A stretch of 55,348 nt of DNA from an uncultured bacterium (GCA_938014335.1 CALLRP010000057.1:1-55348); one strand, 5' to 3'. Positions 36,287 through 46,677 are shown, numbered from the stretch's first letter. A program made the numbers and translations. Notes: generated from the letters alone by a model not told the origin.

Positions 36287-36584
36287 AAATAGACCAGAAA
36301 AAATTTCCGATATAATACCCCATATTAAACAATCTGAAATCCTGCGGTTAGGTGTAGAATTGCTTCCTGTATGGAAACAATGGAAACAGTTAGTAGGAGA
36401 GGAATTTGCAGATTTGGCAGAGCCTTCAGGGTTTCGCAGGGGAACGCTTCATATCAAAGTTAAAAATAACTCTGTTATGCACCGATTAACCTTTGAAAAA
36501 GACCAGATATTGAAAAGAATAAAGGGAATTCTTCAAAAAGATTTAATTGAAGATCTATTTTTTGAACTGGATGATAATGAATAA
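36273..36584 (+). CDS. dciA: DciA/DUF721 replicative helicase loader
   Basis: The 103-residue DUF721 protein's family includes DciA, the ancestral bacterial helicase operator that loads DnaB. A helical start is followed by PVWKQWKQLVGEEFADLAEPSGFRRG and the beta strand TLHIKVKNNSVMHRLTFEKDQIL, the KH-like DUF721 core. It starts with TTG, supported by a strong AAGGAG 8 bases upstream, and overlaps the recF 3' end by 14 bases. It is therefore translationally coupled to recF. Confidence 0.88.
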   Translation: MKSGKNRPEKISDIIPHIKQSEILRLGVELLPVWKQWKQLVGEEFADLAEPSGFRRGTLHIKVKNNSVMHRLTFEKDQILKRIKGILQKDLIEDLFFELDDNE

Positions 36585-36604
36585 AGTATTATTTTAATTA
36601 TTTC

Positions 36605-39133
36605 TTACTCAGAATCTTGTTGTTCGTTCTCATGTACATTTTCAAAGAGGTCACCGCTATCCTCTTCCTCTATATATGAACCTTCCGGTAATTCGCCTTC
36701 TGGCTCGCTTTTCTTAATGGCTTTGTCTGCAGATGCAATTTTTGCACCTTCTCGAAGGTTCATTAATTGTACGCCTTTTGTATTTCGACCGATAACGCGA
36801 ATACTTTTCACTGGGATGCGGAGCATTTTCCCATCTGTAGCAACAACCACAATATCTTCGTCATCACTAACGGTAAGCATGGTTACGACATTTCCATTTC
36901 TTTCTTGTGTCTGGATATTGATAATCCCTTTACCTCCGCGGTGTTGAATACGATATTCTTTTACTTCGGTTCGTTTACCATAGCCATTTTCAGTTACCGT
37001 TAAAACAGTAAGATTATCTTTGGCAACGGATACACCCACTACATAATCATTTTTATCAAGGCGAATACCAACGACTCCTTGAGCGGTTCTTCCCATTGGA
37101 CGCACATCTTTTTCAGGGAATCGTATAGCCAAACCGCTATGGGTTGCCAGTAGGACATTATCAAACCCGGATGTAACAAGGACATCCATGAGTTCATCGC
37201 CTTGTTCTAATGTGATTGCTTGAATACCTGTGGAGCGAGGTTTACTATATGCAGAAAGTGGGGTCTTCTTAACAAGACCTTTTTTGGTTACCATAAAGAG
37301 ATATTTGCTTTCATCTTTTAGATTTTTAATCGAAAGAAAAGCAGTTACTTTTTCCTTATCGCCGAGTGCAAGTAAGTTTTTAATGTTTCTCCCTCTTGCA
37401 GTTCTGCCGGCTTCAGGAATTTCGTGAACTTTTCGCCAATACACACGACCTTCATTTGTAAAAAACAGGAGGTATTCGTGTGCAGTGGCAGTGAATACAT
37501 ATTTAACAAAGTCGTCTTCGGGCGTTTCCATTCCGATAACACCTTGTCCACGACGGCGTTGCTTGCGTGAGGTTGTTTGTGGCATACGTTTGATATATCC
37601 TTGATTGGATACCGTTATAATCATCGCTTCATCTGCGATGAGGTCTTCAATATCGAAATCTTCAATTGTTTCTAAAATTTCAGTTTTTCGTTCATCGCCA
37701 TATTTTTCTTTAATTTTTTCTACTTCTTTACGAACTTCTGCGAGGATGTTTTCTCTACTGGATAAGATATGTCTTAAGCGTTTTATTTCTTTAAGAAGGT
37801 TATCGTATTCATCTTGTAGTTCTTTTCGTTCTAAGCCTGTTAATCTCCGTAATGGCATTGCAAGGATAGCTTTTGCTTGTTCAATAGAAATCTCTAACTT
37901 TTTACAAAGTTTTGTTTGGGCTTCTTCTGCATTTGTGGATTTTCTGATAAGGTTAATCACTTCATCAATCTGGTCAATGGCTTTTAATAGTCCTTCAAGG
38001 ATGTGAGCACGGCGTTCTGCCTGTTCCAAATCGAAACGGGTTCTGCGTTCTACGATTTCAGCTCGGTATTGCACATAGTGCTGAATCATATCCTTCAAAT
38101 TTAAGACACGTGGAATGTTGTTTACCAATGCGAGAAAATGAATTCGTGCCGTATTCTGTAACTGGGTGTGTTGATAAAGTTGATTTAATACAACTTGAGG
38201 GTTAGCATCATTTCGAAGTTCAATGATTAAACGCATTCCTTCACGGTCGGATTCATCGCGGAGGTCTGTGATGCCTAAAACTTTGTTGTTTTCAACCGCC
38301 TTTGCAATGGATTCAATAACCGTTTGTTTTGTTACCTGATAAGGGATTTCTTCGACGAGTAAACTTTTCTTTTTTGTTTTTTCCTGAGAAACAACTTTAA
38401 TTCTTGCGCGAAGTTTAACTTGCCCTGTCCCGGTTCGGTAAGCACGAAGAATCCCTTCTTTACCACAAATAATAGCCCCTGTAGGGAAATCAGGTCCTGG
38501 GACAATTTCAATGAAATCTTCGACGGGAGCAGAGGGGTTATCAATATAGTATATAATAGCGTTACAAATTTCAGTTAAATTATGGGGTGGGCAATCTGTT
38601 GCCATACCTACTGCGATACCGTAAGAACCGTTTACAAGAAGGTTGGGGAAGCCAGAAGGTAAAACAGTAGGTTCATCGAGACGACCATCAAAATTGGGAC
38701 GCATCTCAACAGTATTCTTTTCAATGTCAGTAAGCATTTCCAGAGCAATAGGTGTTAATCTTGCTTCGGTATATCGGTATGCCGCTGGACTATCTCCGTC
38801 AATAGAACCGAAGTTACCCTGTCCATCTACCATGGGATAACGCATATTCCAATCTTGTGCTAATCGCACGAGAGCATCATAGACGGCCTGGTCACCATGG
38901 GGATGGTATTTCCCTAAACACTCACCGACAATGGTAGCACATTTGCGATAAGGGCGGTTGGGAGTTAATCCTAATTGATGCATTACATAGAGTATTCGTC
39001 TCTGAACAGGCTTTAACCCATCTCGTATATCAGGTAGTGCACGACTTACGATAACACTCATGGAATAATCAAGGAATGCAGTTTGCATTTCTTGTTCGAT
39101 GGGAACAGGCTTTATATTTTGATTCACCGCCAT
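36605..39133 (-). CDS. gyrA: DNA gyrase subunit A
   Basis: The 842-residue DNA-cleaving subunit of gyrase, which introduces negative supercoils together with GyrB. The active Tyr is in [10 protein letters not shown] (about 121). The winged-helix/tower region begins [19 protein letters not shown], and the quinolone-determining region includes [17 protein letters not shown]. The C-terminal beta-pinwheel contains a GyrA-box-like HRGGKGI (in [11 protein letters not shown]), required for DNA wrapping and consistent with gyrase rather than topoisomerase IV. The tail is acidic. Start: ATG with TAGGAG. It is 36 bases downstream of gyrB on the same strand. Confidence 0.97.
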   Translation of the reverse strand: MAVNQNIKPVPIEQEMQTAFLDYSMSVIVSRALPDIRDGLKPVQRRILYVMHQLGLTPNRPYRKCATIVGECLGKYHPHGDQAVYDALVRLAQDWNMRYPMVDGQGNFGSIDGDSPAAYRYTEARLTPIALEMLTDIEKNTVEMRPNFDGRLDEPTVLPSGFPNLLVNGSYGIAVGMATDCPPHNLTEICNAIIYYIDNPSAPVEDFIEIVPGPDFPTGAIICGKEGILRAYRTGTGQVKLRARIKVVSQEKTKKKSLLVEEIPYQVTKQTVIESIAKAVENNKVLGITDLRDESDREGMRLIIELRNDANPQVVLNQLYQHTQLQNTARIHFLALVNNIPRVLNLKDMIQHYVQYRAEIVERRTRFDLEQAERRAHILEGLLKAIDQIDEVINLIRKSTNAEEAQTKLCKKLEISIEQAKAILAMPLRRLTGLERKELQDEYDNLLKEIKRLRHILSSRENILAEVRKEVEKIKEKYGDERKTEILETIEDFDIEDLIADEAMIITVSNQGYIKRMPQTTSRKQRRRGQGVIGMETPEDDFVKYVFTATAHEYLLFFTNEGRVYWRKVHEIPEAGRTARGRNIKNLLALGDKEKVTAFLSIKNLKDESKYLFMVTKKGLVKKTPLSAYSKPRSTGIQAITLEQGDELMDVLVTSGFDNVLLATHSGLAIRFPEKDVRPMGRTAQGVVGIRLDKNDYVVGVSVAKDNLTVLTVTENGYGKRTEVKEYRIQHRGGKGIINIQTQERNGNVVTMLTVSDDEDIVVVATDGKMLRIPVKSIRVIGRNTKGVQLMNLREGAKIASADKAIKKSEPEGELPEGSYIEEEDSGDLFENVHENEQQDSE

Positions 39134-39169
39134 TTAAATTCTCCTAAATGTTTTCATGTCAGTTAGATA

Positions 39170-41608
39170 TTAAATATCAAGGTTTTGCACTTCAAGGGCA
39201 TGTTTTTCAATAAAATGACGACGCGGTTCTACTTCATCACCCATTAAAATAGTGAATATTTCTTCAACAGAACTTTCATCTGCTATTTCTACTTTTAGTA
39301 AGGTTCGTTTTTCGGGGTCCATTGTTGTTTCATACAATTGTTCTGCATTCATTTCGCCGAGGCCTTTGTAACGCTGGATTACAAGGTCTTTTTTTCCTAA
39401 TTCCATAAGGAAATTCCGTAGTTCCATCGGGGAATCGGTTTCAAACAGTGGATTATTTTCCTTGTTATCCTTACTAAAAACTTTAAAAGGAGGAGTGCCG
39501 AGGGCATTTGCGGATTCATACCAATGGAGATATGAAGAAAAATCGGTACTTTTCATAAAAGCAATATCTACTTGATTAGGAAGACGTGTAATTTTTCGTG
39601 ATGTATTTTGTTCAAGGTCTTCGTTGTCGCTCTTGGAAACAATAGTCGTGTTTATAATTTCTTTTTGATCTCCAAAGATTTTTTTCCACTCTTTTGGTGT
39701 AATAGATTCAGGATAGATGATTTTTTCGCGGGGTAGTTCTCTTATTTTTTCCAATTCTTCGAGGGTTACCCCGTATATTTTATTCAAGCGATTGATAACT
39801 TTTTCGAGATTTCGGATGGCTTCAATGGTTTTGATAAGTGTCCGAACCTGTATGAGTTTTTCATCATTACTGGAGTCTCCATTACTTGAGACGACACGAA
39901 CATTTTCCATTACTGTTTCAAGTATAAATGATTCAAACTCGTGTTCGGAATGTGTATATCTTGATTTTTTCCCTTTAGAAATTCTGTACAAGGGAGGGAG
40001 AGCAATATAAAGATGTCCCTTGTGAATAAGTTCTGAGGCATATCGGAAGAAGAAAGTTAAAAGCAAAGTTCGAATGTGCGAACCGTCAACATCGGCATCG
40101 GTCATAATAATGACACGATGATAACGGAGATTATCAAGAGTAATTTCATCTTTGGTTATATCAATACCTAAAGCACGAAGAAGTGACGCAATTTCTTTAT
40201 TTTCAAGAACTTTATGAAGTCGGCTTTTCTCAACATTGAGGACTTTCCCGCGTAAAGGAAGAATCGCCTGATAACGACGGTCTCTCCCTTGTTTAGCAGA
40301 CCCCCCTGCACTATCCCCCTCAACGATGAATAATTCGCAGAGTTCGGGATTGCGTTCGGAGCAGTCTGCCAATTTGGATGCTTGCCCCAATGTATCTAAT
40401 GCAGATTTCCTACGGACACGCTCTTTGGCTTTGCGTGATTCTTCCCGCGCTTCCGCTGCTTCTAAGACTTTATCCGCAATCTGATTGGCTACACGTGGAT
40501 TTTGTTCGAAGTATTCCTGTAATGCACTATAAACAATGGAATTCACAAGTCCTTGTACTTCACTATTGCCAAGTTTATCTTTGGTTTGTCCTTCAAATTG
40601 AGGGTTGGGGTGCCGTATAGATACTACAGCGGTTAGCCCTTCTCGTGTATCATCACCTGTAACGGAGAAATTTTTCTTTTTGTTTAAATTATTCTTATCT
40701 ATCCAGTCAGTAATACTCCGTGTTAATCCACTTCGAAAACCTGTAATATGTGTGCCCCCCCCAGGGGTATGAATGTTATTTGCAAAACTGATAACCTGCT
40801 CGTAATAGGTTTTTACATACTGAAGGGCAACCTCTACCTGTATATCATCTTTACTCTTAGAAATAAAGATAGGTTTCGTATGTATGGAGTCTTTACCTTT
40901 GTTAAGGTGTTTTACGAATTCTTCTAACCCCCCTTTGTATTGGAGGATAAGAGGTTGTTCATCGGAACGCTCATCTGTAAATACAATTTTCAATCCTGCA
41001 TTTAAGAAAGCTAATTCGCGGAGTCGATTAACTAAAATTTCAGACTGAAACACAACTTCTTCAAAGATATCCGGATCGGGTAAGAATGTTACACGGGTTC
41101 CTGTTCCTTTAGCGGTTCCTCTTACTTCCAATTTATTTACAGTCTTTCCACGTTCGAAAGACATGTAATAGATTTTCCCATCGCGTTTAACTTCAACTTC
41201 TAACCATTTGGAAAGTGCATTCACACAGGATACACCTACGCCGTGTAGACCTCCTGACACTTTGTAAACACTGTGATTGAATTTTCCACCTGCGTGAAGC
41301 ACAGTTAAAACGACTTCTAATGCTGATTTCCCTTTATGAGTGCCATCTTTCATTGGATCCACAGGTATTCCACGCCCATTATCAATTACAGTGACACTGT
41401 TATCAATATGGATAGTTACATGGATAGTATCTCCGAAGCCTGCCATGACCTCGTCGACACTATTATCTACTACTTCATAAACAAGATGATGTAGTCCACG
41501 AATCCCTGTATCACCAATATACATTGCGGGTCTTTTACGAACCGCTTCAAGTCCTTCAAGAACGCCAATAGCATCAGCAGTATAAGCATGAGAGGCATTT
41601 TCAACCAT
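39170..41608 (-). CDS. gyrB: DNA gyrase subunit B
   Basis: The product has 812 residues from the ATG at 41608, preceded by AAAGG 8 bases away; a GTG three codons earlier is possible. It is the ATPase subunit of gyrase. GHKL motifs: YEVVDNSVDEVMAG (Mg2+-Asn), VIDNGRGIPVD, GGLHGVGVSCVNALS (lid) and QFEGQTKDKLGN (QTK loop). Toprim: ELFIVEGDSAGGSAKQGRDR with the catalytic Glu, and IIMTDADVDGSHIRTLL. An insertion of roughly 170 residues between the Toprim and tail (about 600-750), as in many Gram-negative GyrB, makes it longer than the Gram-positive form. A run of eight C on the plus strand (40755-40762) lies in the PGGGTH codons. Confidence 0.97.
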   Translation of the reverse strand: MVENASHAYTADAIGVLEGLEAVRKRPAMYIGDTGIRGLHHLVYEVVDNSVDEVMAGFGDTIHVTIHIDNSVTVIDNGRGIPVDPMKDGTHKGKSALEVVLTVLHAGGKFNHSVYKVSGGLHGVGVSCVNALSKWLEVEVKRDGKIYYMSFERGKTVNKLEVRGTAKGTGTRVTFLPDPDIFEEVVFQSEILVNRLRELAFLNAGLKIVFTDERSDEQPLILQYKGGLEEFVKHLNKGKDSIHTKPIFISKSKDDIQVEVALQYVKTYYEQVISFANNIHTPGGGTHITGFRSGLTRSITDWIDKNNLNKKKNFSVTGDDTREGLTAVVSIRHPNPQFEGQTKDKLGNSEVQGLVNSIVYSALQEYFEQNPRVANQIADKVLEAAEAREESRKAKERVRRKSALDTLGQASKLADCSERNPELCELFIVEGDSAGGSAKQGRDRRYQAILPLRGKVLNVEKSRLHKVLENKEIASLLRALGIDITKDEITLDNLRYHRVIIMTDADVDGSHIRTLLLTFFFRYASELIHKGHLYIALPPLYRISKGKKSRYTHSEHEFESFILETVMENVRVVSSNGDSSNDEKLIQVRTLIKTIEAIRNLEKVINRLNKIYGVTLEELEKIRELPREKIIYPESITPKEWKKIFGDQKEIINTTIVSKSDNEDLEQNTSRKITRLPNQVDIAFMKSTDFSSYLHWYESANALGTPPFKVFSKDNKENNPLFETDSPMELRNFLMELGKKDLVIQRYKGLGEMNAEQLYETTMDPEKRTLLKVEIADESSVEEIFTILMGDEVEPRRHFIEKHALEVQNLDI

Positions 41609-41811
41609 GTGCTCCACCTTTCTTTAATGTAGTAGGAAAAAATCCTTACGAGGGAAGGAATTAAGTTGTTTTATTATAGCAAATTACACAGAGAAAGAGC
41701 AATAATAAATAGGAGAAAATGAATGGAATATTTGGAAGAAAAAACAGGGTTTTTAGGAGAGAAGAAAAATTCGCAAGTTGATGTAAGATAATAACTTATG
41801 AAAAACAAAAA

Positions 41812-41888
41812 TGGTGGGCGATACTGGACTTGAACCAGTGACCCCTTGCATGTCAAGCAAGTACTCTAACCACCTGAGCTAATCGCCC
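41812..41888 (-). tRNA. tRNA-Val (anticodon GAC)
   Basis: The 77-nt cloverleaf includes an encoded CCA. The acceptor GGGCGAT pairs with ATCGCCC, then A discriminator and CCA. The anticodon stem CTTGC/GCAAG encloses loop TTGACAT, giving anticodon GAC. The T arm is ACTGG-TTCAAGT-CCAGT. The D arm is GCTC AGGTGGTTA GAGT. It is transcribed away from gyrB's 5' side, 200 bases upstream of it on the same strand. Confidence 0.97.
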
Positions 41889-42293
41889 ACTTAAATATAA
41901 ATTAAATTATATCAATCTGGTTTTTGATTGTCAAATTTTGAGTTGTTATTTTCTTTTGAACCTTCTCATAAATGGGTTATTTGTTAATATGATTTATTAA
42001 TTCAACTACTTCGCCGTTTCCCTTCTTTTTACCTTATTATTTCCCCCAGTTTACACTGAGGACTATGAAATATTAGACCCATTCGCGGTCTTTTGTATAT
42101 ATGATTAAATATAAAGCGTGAATGATGTGCAAAGGAGAGAGAGACTTTAAGTATCGTTGACACCTCGCCGACAGAAAAAGAGAGGTCAGGTTTGGAACCT
42201 ACCGCTACAATTTTTTTTATTGATAACTCAATATCAAATGAATATTTATTCAAGGGTTGTATTTTATTGGTTTCGTTAGAAGTGTTCATAAAT
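41889..42293. other. Intergenic region without a convincing gene
   Basis: A 400-base AT-rich stretch lies between the tRNA and the PqaA-family gene. One minus-strand frame (42310-42029) is open for 93 codons, but it starts inside the terminator hairpin, has no ribosome site and shows no clear family. I do not call it. The promoter of tRNA-Val is probably here. Confidence 0.5.
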
Positions 42294-42331
42294 AAAAATA
42301 AGAAGCTCATAATTTTGAGCCTCTTATTTTT
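42294..42331. terminator. Terminator after the PqaA-family gene (works on either strand)
   Basis: A 16-bp stem with one mismatch (42294-42309 against 42316-42331) has the GC-containing core GCTCA/TGAGC and A/T-rich ends that provide U-runs in both directions. It starts 19 bases after the minus-strand gene ending at 42350. Confidence 0.8.
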
Positions 42332-42349
42332 GTAATGAATTAAGAAGTT

Positions 42350-43717
42350 TTATTTTTTAGTTGTTTCGATAGGGATGGCTTTTACATTCTCTTTATCCAC
42401 GGCGAAAAGATATTTATTTTCGGGCAATACTTTCACCTGAGTGCAAATACTGTAAGGGTTGCCGAATGAACCCGGGAAACGAACTTCCACATAGTAAGCA
42501 CTCCATCCTGTTTTGGGTTGTGCCAATTTTGCTTTGGCTTTTCCCTTGCCTTTTAAGGGTGTGCTTTCCCATTTGGAATTGCGGAAATCACGATTTGGAG
42601 AATCCGCTTTCCAGAGATAGGCTATCCCTTCAGGATTATCCCATTTGACAGAGATTGTATTTCTTTTTGAAAATTCCCATGAGACAGAGGGGAAAGATTT
42701 TTTCTCCTTCGCTTTGAGGAAGAATTCCGCTAAAGTAGCGATACCTATAGGTGATGCATCATGCCCTGTATTGGGTTGATAGCATATATATTTGGGAGCA
42801 GGGAAGTCGGGGAAATATAGATTAGCAGCATCAACAGTCCAGTAGGGGTCGTTGGTGCCAAGGATAAGTAATTTGGGCAATGTAAGAGAATTTCTATAAC
42901 TATAAGGATCAACAATGCTCAGTAATTGCTCACCTTTTGGAGTGTGCATTCTTTGAGGGATTTTAAGGCGGGTGTAGTCTTCAATCTCACTGCTGAATGT
43001 GCCATAGCACTCTAATTGATGAAGCATTTGTTGTTTCATGTTTAATACATCAATCACAGCCGGGGCAATGGCAACAACCCGGGGGTCACCTGTGCAAGCG
43101 GTAAGCCATGTGGTCCATCCCCTTTTAGAACCACCGGTAAGGACAAAACGGGTAATATTGTGGTTATCTGTGTCCTTTTGAACTAATTGAATAGTGTCCA
43201 TAGCACGGACTGCACTTTTTACCATTGGGAGCAATAATGGCCAATCTTCACCTTCACCGTTGAGGTATTTATCATAAGTATATGCAATGATTTCATCTTC
43301 ATTTCTTCCATCAAAGAGAGGTTGGTTAGGGACCTGAGATAAAACAGCAATGACAGAATTGGTTTTTTTAGCAACGGTAATGGCAACTTTTAGTTCGAGC
43401 GAGTTGAGATTAGGTTCATTTTGTCTGTTGGAACCCCCGCTTATGACAAGCATGGCTATATCTGAATCTTTAATTTCAGGAGGACAGAGCAACACAAGCC
43501 AGTGTGTCCAAGTAATATTCTGCCATGTTTGTGATGTTAGACGAATAATTTTAGCTTTGCATCCTTCGACCTCTTTTGTATCCACGATTTCATAAGAGTA
43601 GGTAGGGTCGGGCTTGTTTACATAACCTTTTAAATCGGTATGAGCCTGTAAAGTAAAGAAAAGAATATTAAAGAATAGAAGTAAGATTAAAAGAAGAGAT
43701 AATTTGTGTTTTTGCAT
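42350..43717 (-). CDS. Exported PhoPQ-activated pathogenicity-related (PqaA) family protein
   Basis: The 455-residue protein has a hydrophobic N-terminal signal (LSLLLILLLFFNILFF). It belongs to the PqaA-like alpha/beta hydrolases. Markers are TWTHWLVLLCPPEIKDSD, LVISGGSNRQNEP, the nucleophile region FVLTGGSKRGWTTWLTA (Ser near 195), AIAPAVIDVLNM, PKLLILGTNDPYWTVD and the His in QPNTGHDASPIG. The C-terminal 100 residues form an immunoglobulin-like beta domain. The family is linked to virulence in Salmonella in name only; in environmental bacteria the substrate is unknown. No close operon partner. Confidence 0.88.
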   Translation of the reverse strand: MQKHKLSLLLILLLFFNILFFTLQAHTDLKGYVNKPDPTYSYEIVDTKEVEGCKAKIIRLTSQTWQNITWTHWLVLLCPPEIKDSDIAMLVISGGSNRQNEPNLNSLELKVAITVAKKTNSVIAVLSQVPNQPLFDGRNEDEIIAYTYDKYLNGEGEDWPLLLPMVKSAVRAMDTIQLVQKDTDNHNITRFVLTGGSKRGWTTWLTACTGDPRVVAIAPAVIDVLNMKQQMLHQLECYGTFSSEIEDYTRLKIPQRMHTPKGEQLLSIVDPYSYRNSLTLPKLLILGTNDPYWTVDAANLYFPDFPAPKYICYQPNTGHDASPIGIATLAEFFLKAKEKKSFPSVSWEFSKRNTISVKWDNPEGIAYLWKADSPNRDFRNSKWESTPLKGKGKAKAKLAQPKTGWSAYYVEVRFPGSFGNPYSICTQVKVLPENKYLFAVDKENVKAIPIETTKK

Positions 43718-43769
43718 AGGAATACTCCTTTTATTAGGTTAAGAAAAAGGTTTTATTTATGACATAAAA

Positions 43770-44918
43770 TCATTTAAAACGGTTTCTTTTCTTAATATAA
43801 GAAAGATCTTTAGGTAGAATGTTTTCTTTTCTTAATCTCCCCGGGGTAATTCCGTCTTGTTCGATACTTTTCCGAATTCGCAAATAGGATTCGTAACGAA
43901 TGATAGGAATATTCCCAAATTTAACTGCTTTTCGGACTTCGCAGTCGGGCTCATGTATATGAGAACAGTCGTTAAATCTGCACATTTCAGCGAATTTTGA
44001 TATTTCAGGAAAGTAATAATCGAGTGAGCGTGGGTCCATGTCCCAGAAACCTAAGGAACGAATACCGGGTGTATCTATTAATTTGCCACCGTTAGGTAAG
44101 CAATAAAGGTGTGTGTTTGTAGTGGCATGGCGTCCTTTTTCTGTTTTTTGACTTATTTCAAGGGTGAGTGCGTTAATTTCGGGACAAATACATTTGAGAA
44201 GAGAGGTCTTGCCTACCCCACTGTGTCCTGCCAACACACCTACTTTGTTTTGTAATAAATCTACTAATTCTTCAATCCCCTGTTTGGTGATGCAACTGGT
44301 ATAAACTATTTTCAAACCCAAATTTTTATAAATATTAATTTCCTCGGGCAAAGTATCCACAATGTCTATCTTGTTAATCACAATCACAGGCTCTACATTA
44401 CCATTTTCAGCAACGATAAGGAAACGGTCTATGAGACCGGCTTTGAAAGGAGGTTGTTTTACAGATGCGACGATAAATAAAATGTCCACATTTGCAGAAA
44501 TCACCTGTTCTGGAGGACCTTCGCGGTCTACAGAAAGGCGACTTAACTTGGATTTTCGTTCTGCAATCCCACGAATAATGGGTTCCCCATTTTCCTCATA
44601 CTCAATAAAAACACGGTCTCCAGGAGCAATAAGACTGGAATCTTTTTCACGAAGATGTTCATCAATTTTACATAATATTTCTTTTTGTTCAGTTGTATTA
44701 TCCAGAAGAACAAAAGCCCATTTTTTACTGTGGGAAACTACAGTAGCATTAGGCTCAAATGTCTCAGGAAGATAGATTTCCGGTAAATTCTCAGGAAGAT
44801 GGACTTCAGCCCGTCTTAGACGAAAAGGGTCCTTAGAATAGGATTCATCGTATCGGTTTTCCCAATTTTTAATACGATTTTCTGACCGCTTGCTTTTTTC
44901 TAATTTTTTCTTTTTCAC
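43770..44918 (-). CDS. rsgA: Ribosome small subunit-dependent GTPase A (RsgA)
   Basis: The 382-residue circularly permuted GTPase checks 30S maturation. The N-terminal OB fold (APGDRVFIEYEENGEPIIRGI) leads to G4 VINKIDIVD (about 180), G1 AGHSGVGKTSLLKCI (about 233), G2/G3 KGRHATTNTHLY and LIDTPGIRSLGFWD, and the C-terminal zinc site CRFNDCSHIHEPDCEVRKAV. An extra 60-residue charged N-terminal extension, rich in Lys, Arg and Glu, precedes the OB fold. Start is GTG: an in-frame stop lies just upstream, and there is no good ribosome site. Confidence 0.94.
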   Translation of the reverse strand: MKKKKLEKSKRSENRIKNWENRYDESYSKDPFRLRRAEVHLPENLPEIYLPETFEPNATVVSHSKKWAFVLLDNTTEQKEILCKIDEHLREKDSSLIAPGDRVFIEYEENGEPIIRGIAERKSKLSRLSVDREGPPEQVISANVDILFIVASVKQPPFKAGLIDRFLIVAENGNVEPVIVINKIDIVDTLPEEINIYKNLGLKIVYTSCITKQGIEELVDLLQNKVGVLAGHSGVGKTSLLKCICPEINALTLEISQKTEKGRHATTNTHLYCLPNGGKLIDTPGIRSLGFWDMDPRSLDYYFPEISKFAEMCRFNDCSHIHEPDCEVRKAVKFGNIPIIRYESYLRIRKSIEQDGITPGRLRKENILPKDLSYIKKRNRFK

Positions 44919-45130
44919 TGGGTTCTAATTATTCGCGTAATTTTTTAATATAATTAAGTTAAGAAAGATTATACAGGATTATATTTATTTTTGGAAATTA
45001 ATATTTTTAATTCATCTTTTTACAATAAATATATATAATCAGTGTGAAAAGAGTAATGACACAGATGATAATATAAAAAACATAATTAATTTATAGATTA
45101 TTTTTCTCATAATTTTACCAAGATAAAAAA

Positions 45131-46660
45131 ATGAGTAAAAAATTTCTATTATTTTTACTTATAGAGTTTTCTATTTTAGCTCCCATCAATTATGTTTGGG
45201 CTTTTGATAAAACGAAGGATGCTTCCTGCTCATCCCAAAAACTTAAAAATATTTGTCTTATTTATAATGGTTCCACACTTCGTAGGAAGTGGAATGTAAA
45301 TGATTTTATCCCGTATTTAATTTATGAAGATGGAGAAAAAAACTATATTTCTCTCTTTGATACATTTCTACTGATTGAATATCAAACTTCTGATGGAAAA
45401 TTTTTTTGGGGAGGAAACAATGACGAGAACACGGCGAATATGAAAGACTGGGAATGGCTTTCCAATATATGGGAAAGTTGCCTGAAGCACTTAAATGAGG
45501 CTGTGAAAAAACTCCATCAAAAAGGTATTTTGAAAAATGCTATTGGTATTATCATAACAATTCCAGAACCCGATGTGAAGATTCAAAATTTTGGTTCCAT
45601 TCCAGAAGATGGGATTAACTTAAATTTTAATAAAGAAATGGATAGAATATCAGCGGTTCGTTGGTATGTAGAAAAGATAGTTGCTCATTTTACATCTGCC
45701 AATTATGACCATTTGAATTTATTAGGATTTTATTGGCTTGGGGAATCTATCCCTCAAGAAATGGAAGATACTGTAAAAGATACTGCGAAATTAATACATC
45801 AGAAAAATCTTCTGTTCTTTTGGATTCCTTATTTTACTGCCGATAATGTTTGGAGATGGCATGATTTAGGTTTTGACTATGTGTTTTATCAACCGAATTA
45901 CTTTTTTCGCGGTGAGGGTGGAATTGAAAGGTTAGGTTTGACTGCTTATCGAATAGAAAAATTTAATTGCGGGGTGGAAATAGAATTAGATGACCGCGTT
46001 ATGACTTCTGAAAATCATCGAGTTCGCTTTTTACAATATTTGCAATCTGCAGTATATTTTGGTTGGGATAAAAAGCCGATGGCTTGGTATCAATCTAATG
46101 ATACAATATTTAAATTATATAGAAACGATAATGAAAAACATAAAAACCTGTACCGAGATATTGCACATTTTATTCGGGGAACATATCAGACTTTATCGAA
46201 CTTACCTCCGATACCAGAATATAAGATTCCTCCTCGTGCAGGAAAAAATTGGGCTCATCGAGATAATGGAACCAAAGTTATTGAACCCTCATCAGGATTT
46301 TGCCTTTCCCAGAACCCTGAATGGGCTATTGATGGAGATGTTGATTCTTATTCAGGAACATCGGGGTTTGCTTGTTGTGGTATTCCCGGAGAAATAAAAA
46401 TAAAATTCGCTAATAATGTAGTAGTGAGTCGTGTTCAAATGCTTTTGTTTAATCTTGATAACCGTTATTATCAATACTGCGTTGAGATTTCAGAAGACGA
46501 CCAAAAATGGAAAACAGTTGTAGACAAAAGTCAAGGGGAACATCGTGGCTGGCAAATAGATACTTTTCCCTCGCAATCTGCCCGTTATCTGAGGATTATC
46601 CCGTTATTTAATTCTACAGGACAGCATCTTTTTCAACTTGTTGAATTAGAAGTGTATTAA
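45131..46660 (+). CDS. Exported DUF4855 protein with discoidin (F5/8 type C)-like C-terminal domain
   Basis: The 509-residue protein has a signal peptide ending near YVWAFDK. Residues about 35-350 match the DUF4855 pattern: ICLIYNGS, WNVNDFIPYLIYED, TIPEPDVKIQNFG, LLGFYWLGESI, FFWIPYFTADNVWRWHDLGFDYVFYQPNYFF and YFGWDKKPMAWYQSND. It looks like a TIM-barrel, glycoside-hydrolase-like fold. The last 140 residues form a beta-sandwich with galactose-binding/discoidin features (WAIDGDVDSYSG at the start, SQSARYLRIIPLF and LFQLVELEVY at the end). A carbohydrate-acting secreted enzyme is likely but not demonstrated. The ribosome site is weak. Confidence 0.8.
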   Translation: MSKKFLLFLLIEFSILAPINYVWAFDKTKDASCSSQKLKNICLIYNGSTLRRKWNVNDFIPYLIYEDGEKNYISLFDTFLLIEYQTSDGKFFWGGNNDENTANMKDWEWLSNIWESCLKHLNEAVKKLHQKGILKNAIGIIITIPEPDVKIQNFGSIPEDGINLNFNKEMDRISAVRWYVEKIVAHFTSANYDHLNLLGFYWLGESIPQEMEDTVKDTAKLIHQKNLLFFWIPYFTADNVWRWHDLGFDYVFYQPNYFFRGEGGIERLGLTAYRIEKFNCGVEIELDDRVMTSENHRVRFLQYLQSAVYFGWDKKPMAWYQSNDTIFKLYRNDNEKHKNLYRDIAHFIRGTYQTLSNLPPIPEYKIPPRAGKNWAHRDNGTKVIEPSSGFCLSQNPEWAIDGDVDSYSGTSGFACCGIPGEIKIKFANNVVVSRVQMLLFNLDNRYYQYCVEISEDDQKWKTVVDKSQGEHRGWQIDTFPSQSARYLRIIPLFNSTGQHLFQLVELEVY

Positions 46661-46677
46661 GAAAATACTCTGTATTA

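Noticed and set aside
36717..40620. Several 60-130 codon plus-strand frames inside gyrA and gyrB
   Set aside because: They are antisense to strongly conserved gyrase coding sequence and lack ribosome sites and family signatures.
42029..42310. 93-codon minus-strand open frame as a gene
   Set aside because: It begins inside a terminator hairpin, lacks a ribosome site and has no recognisable family; kept only as a low-interest observation.
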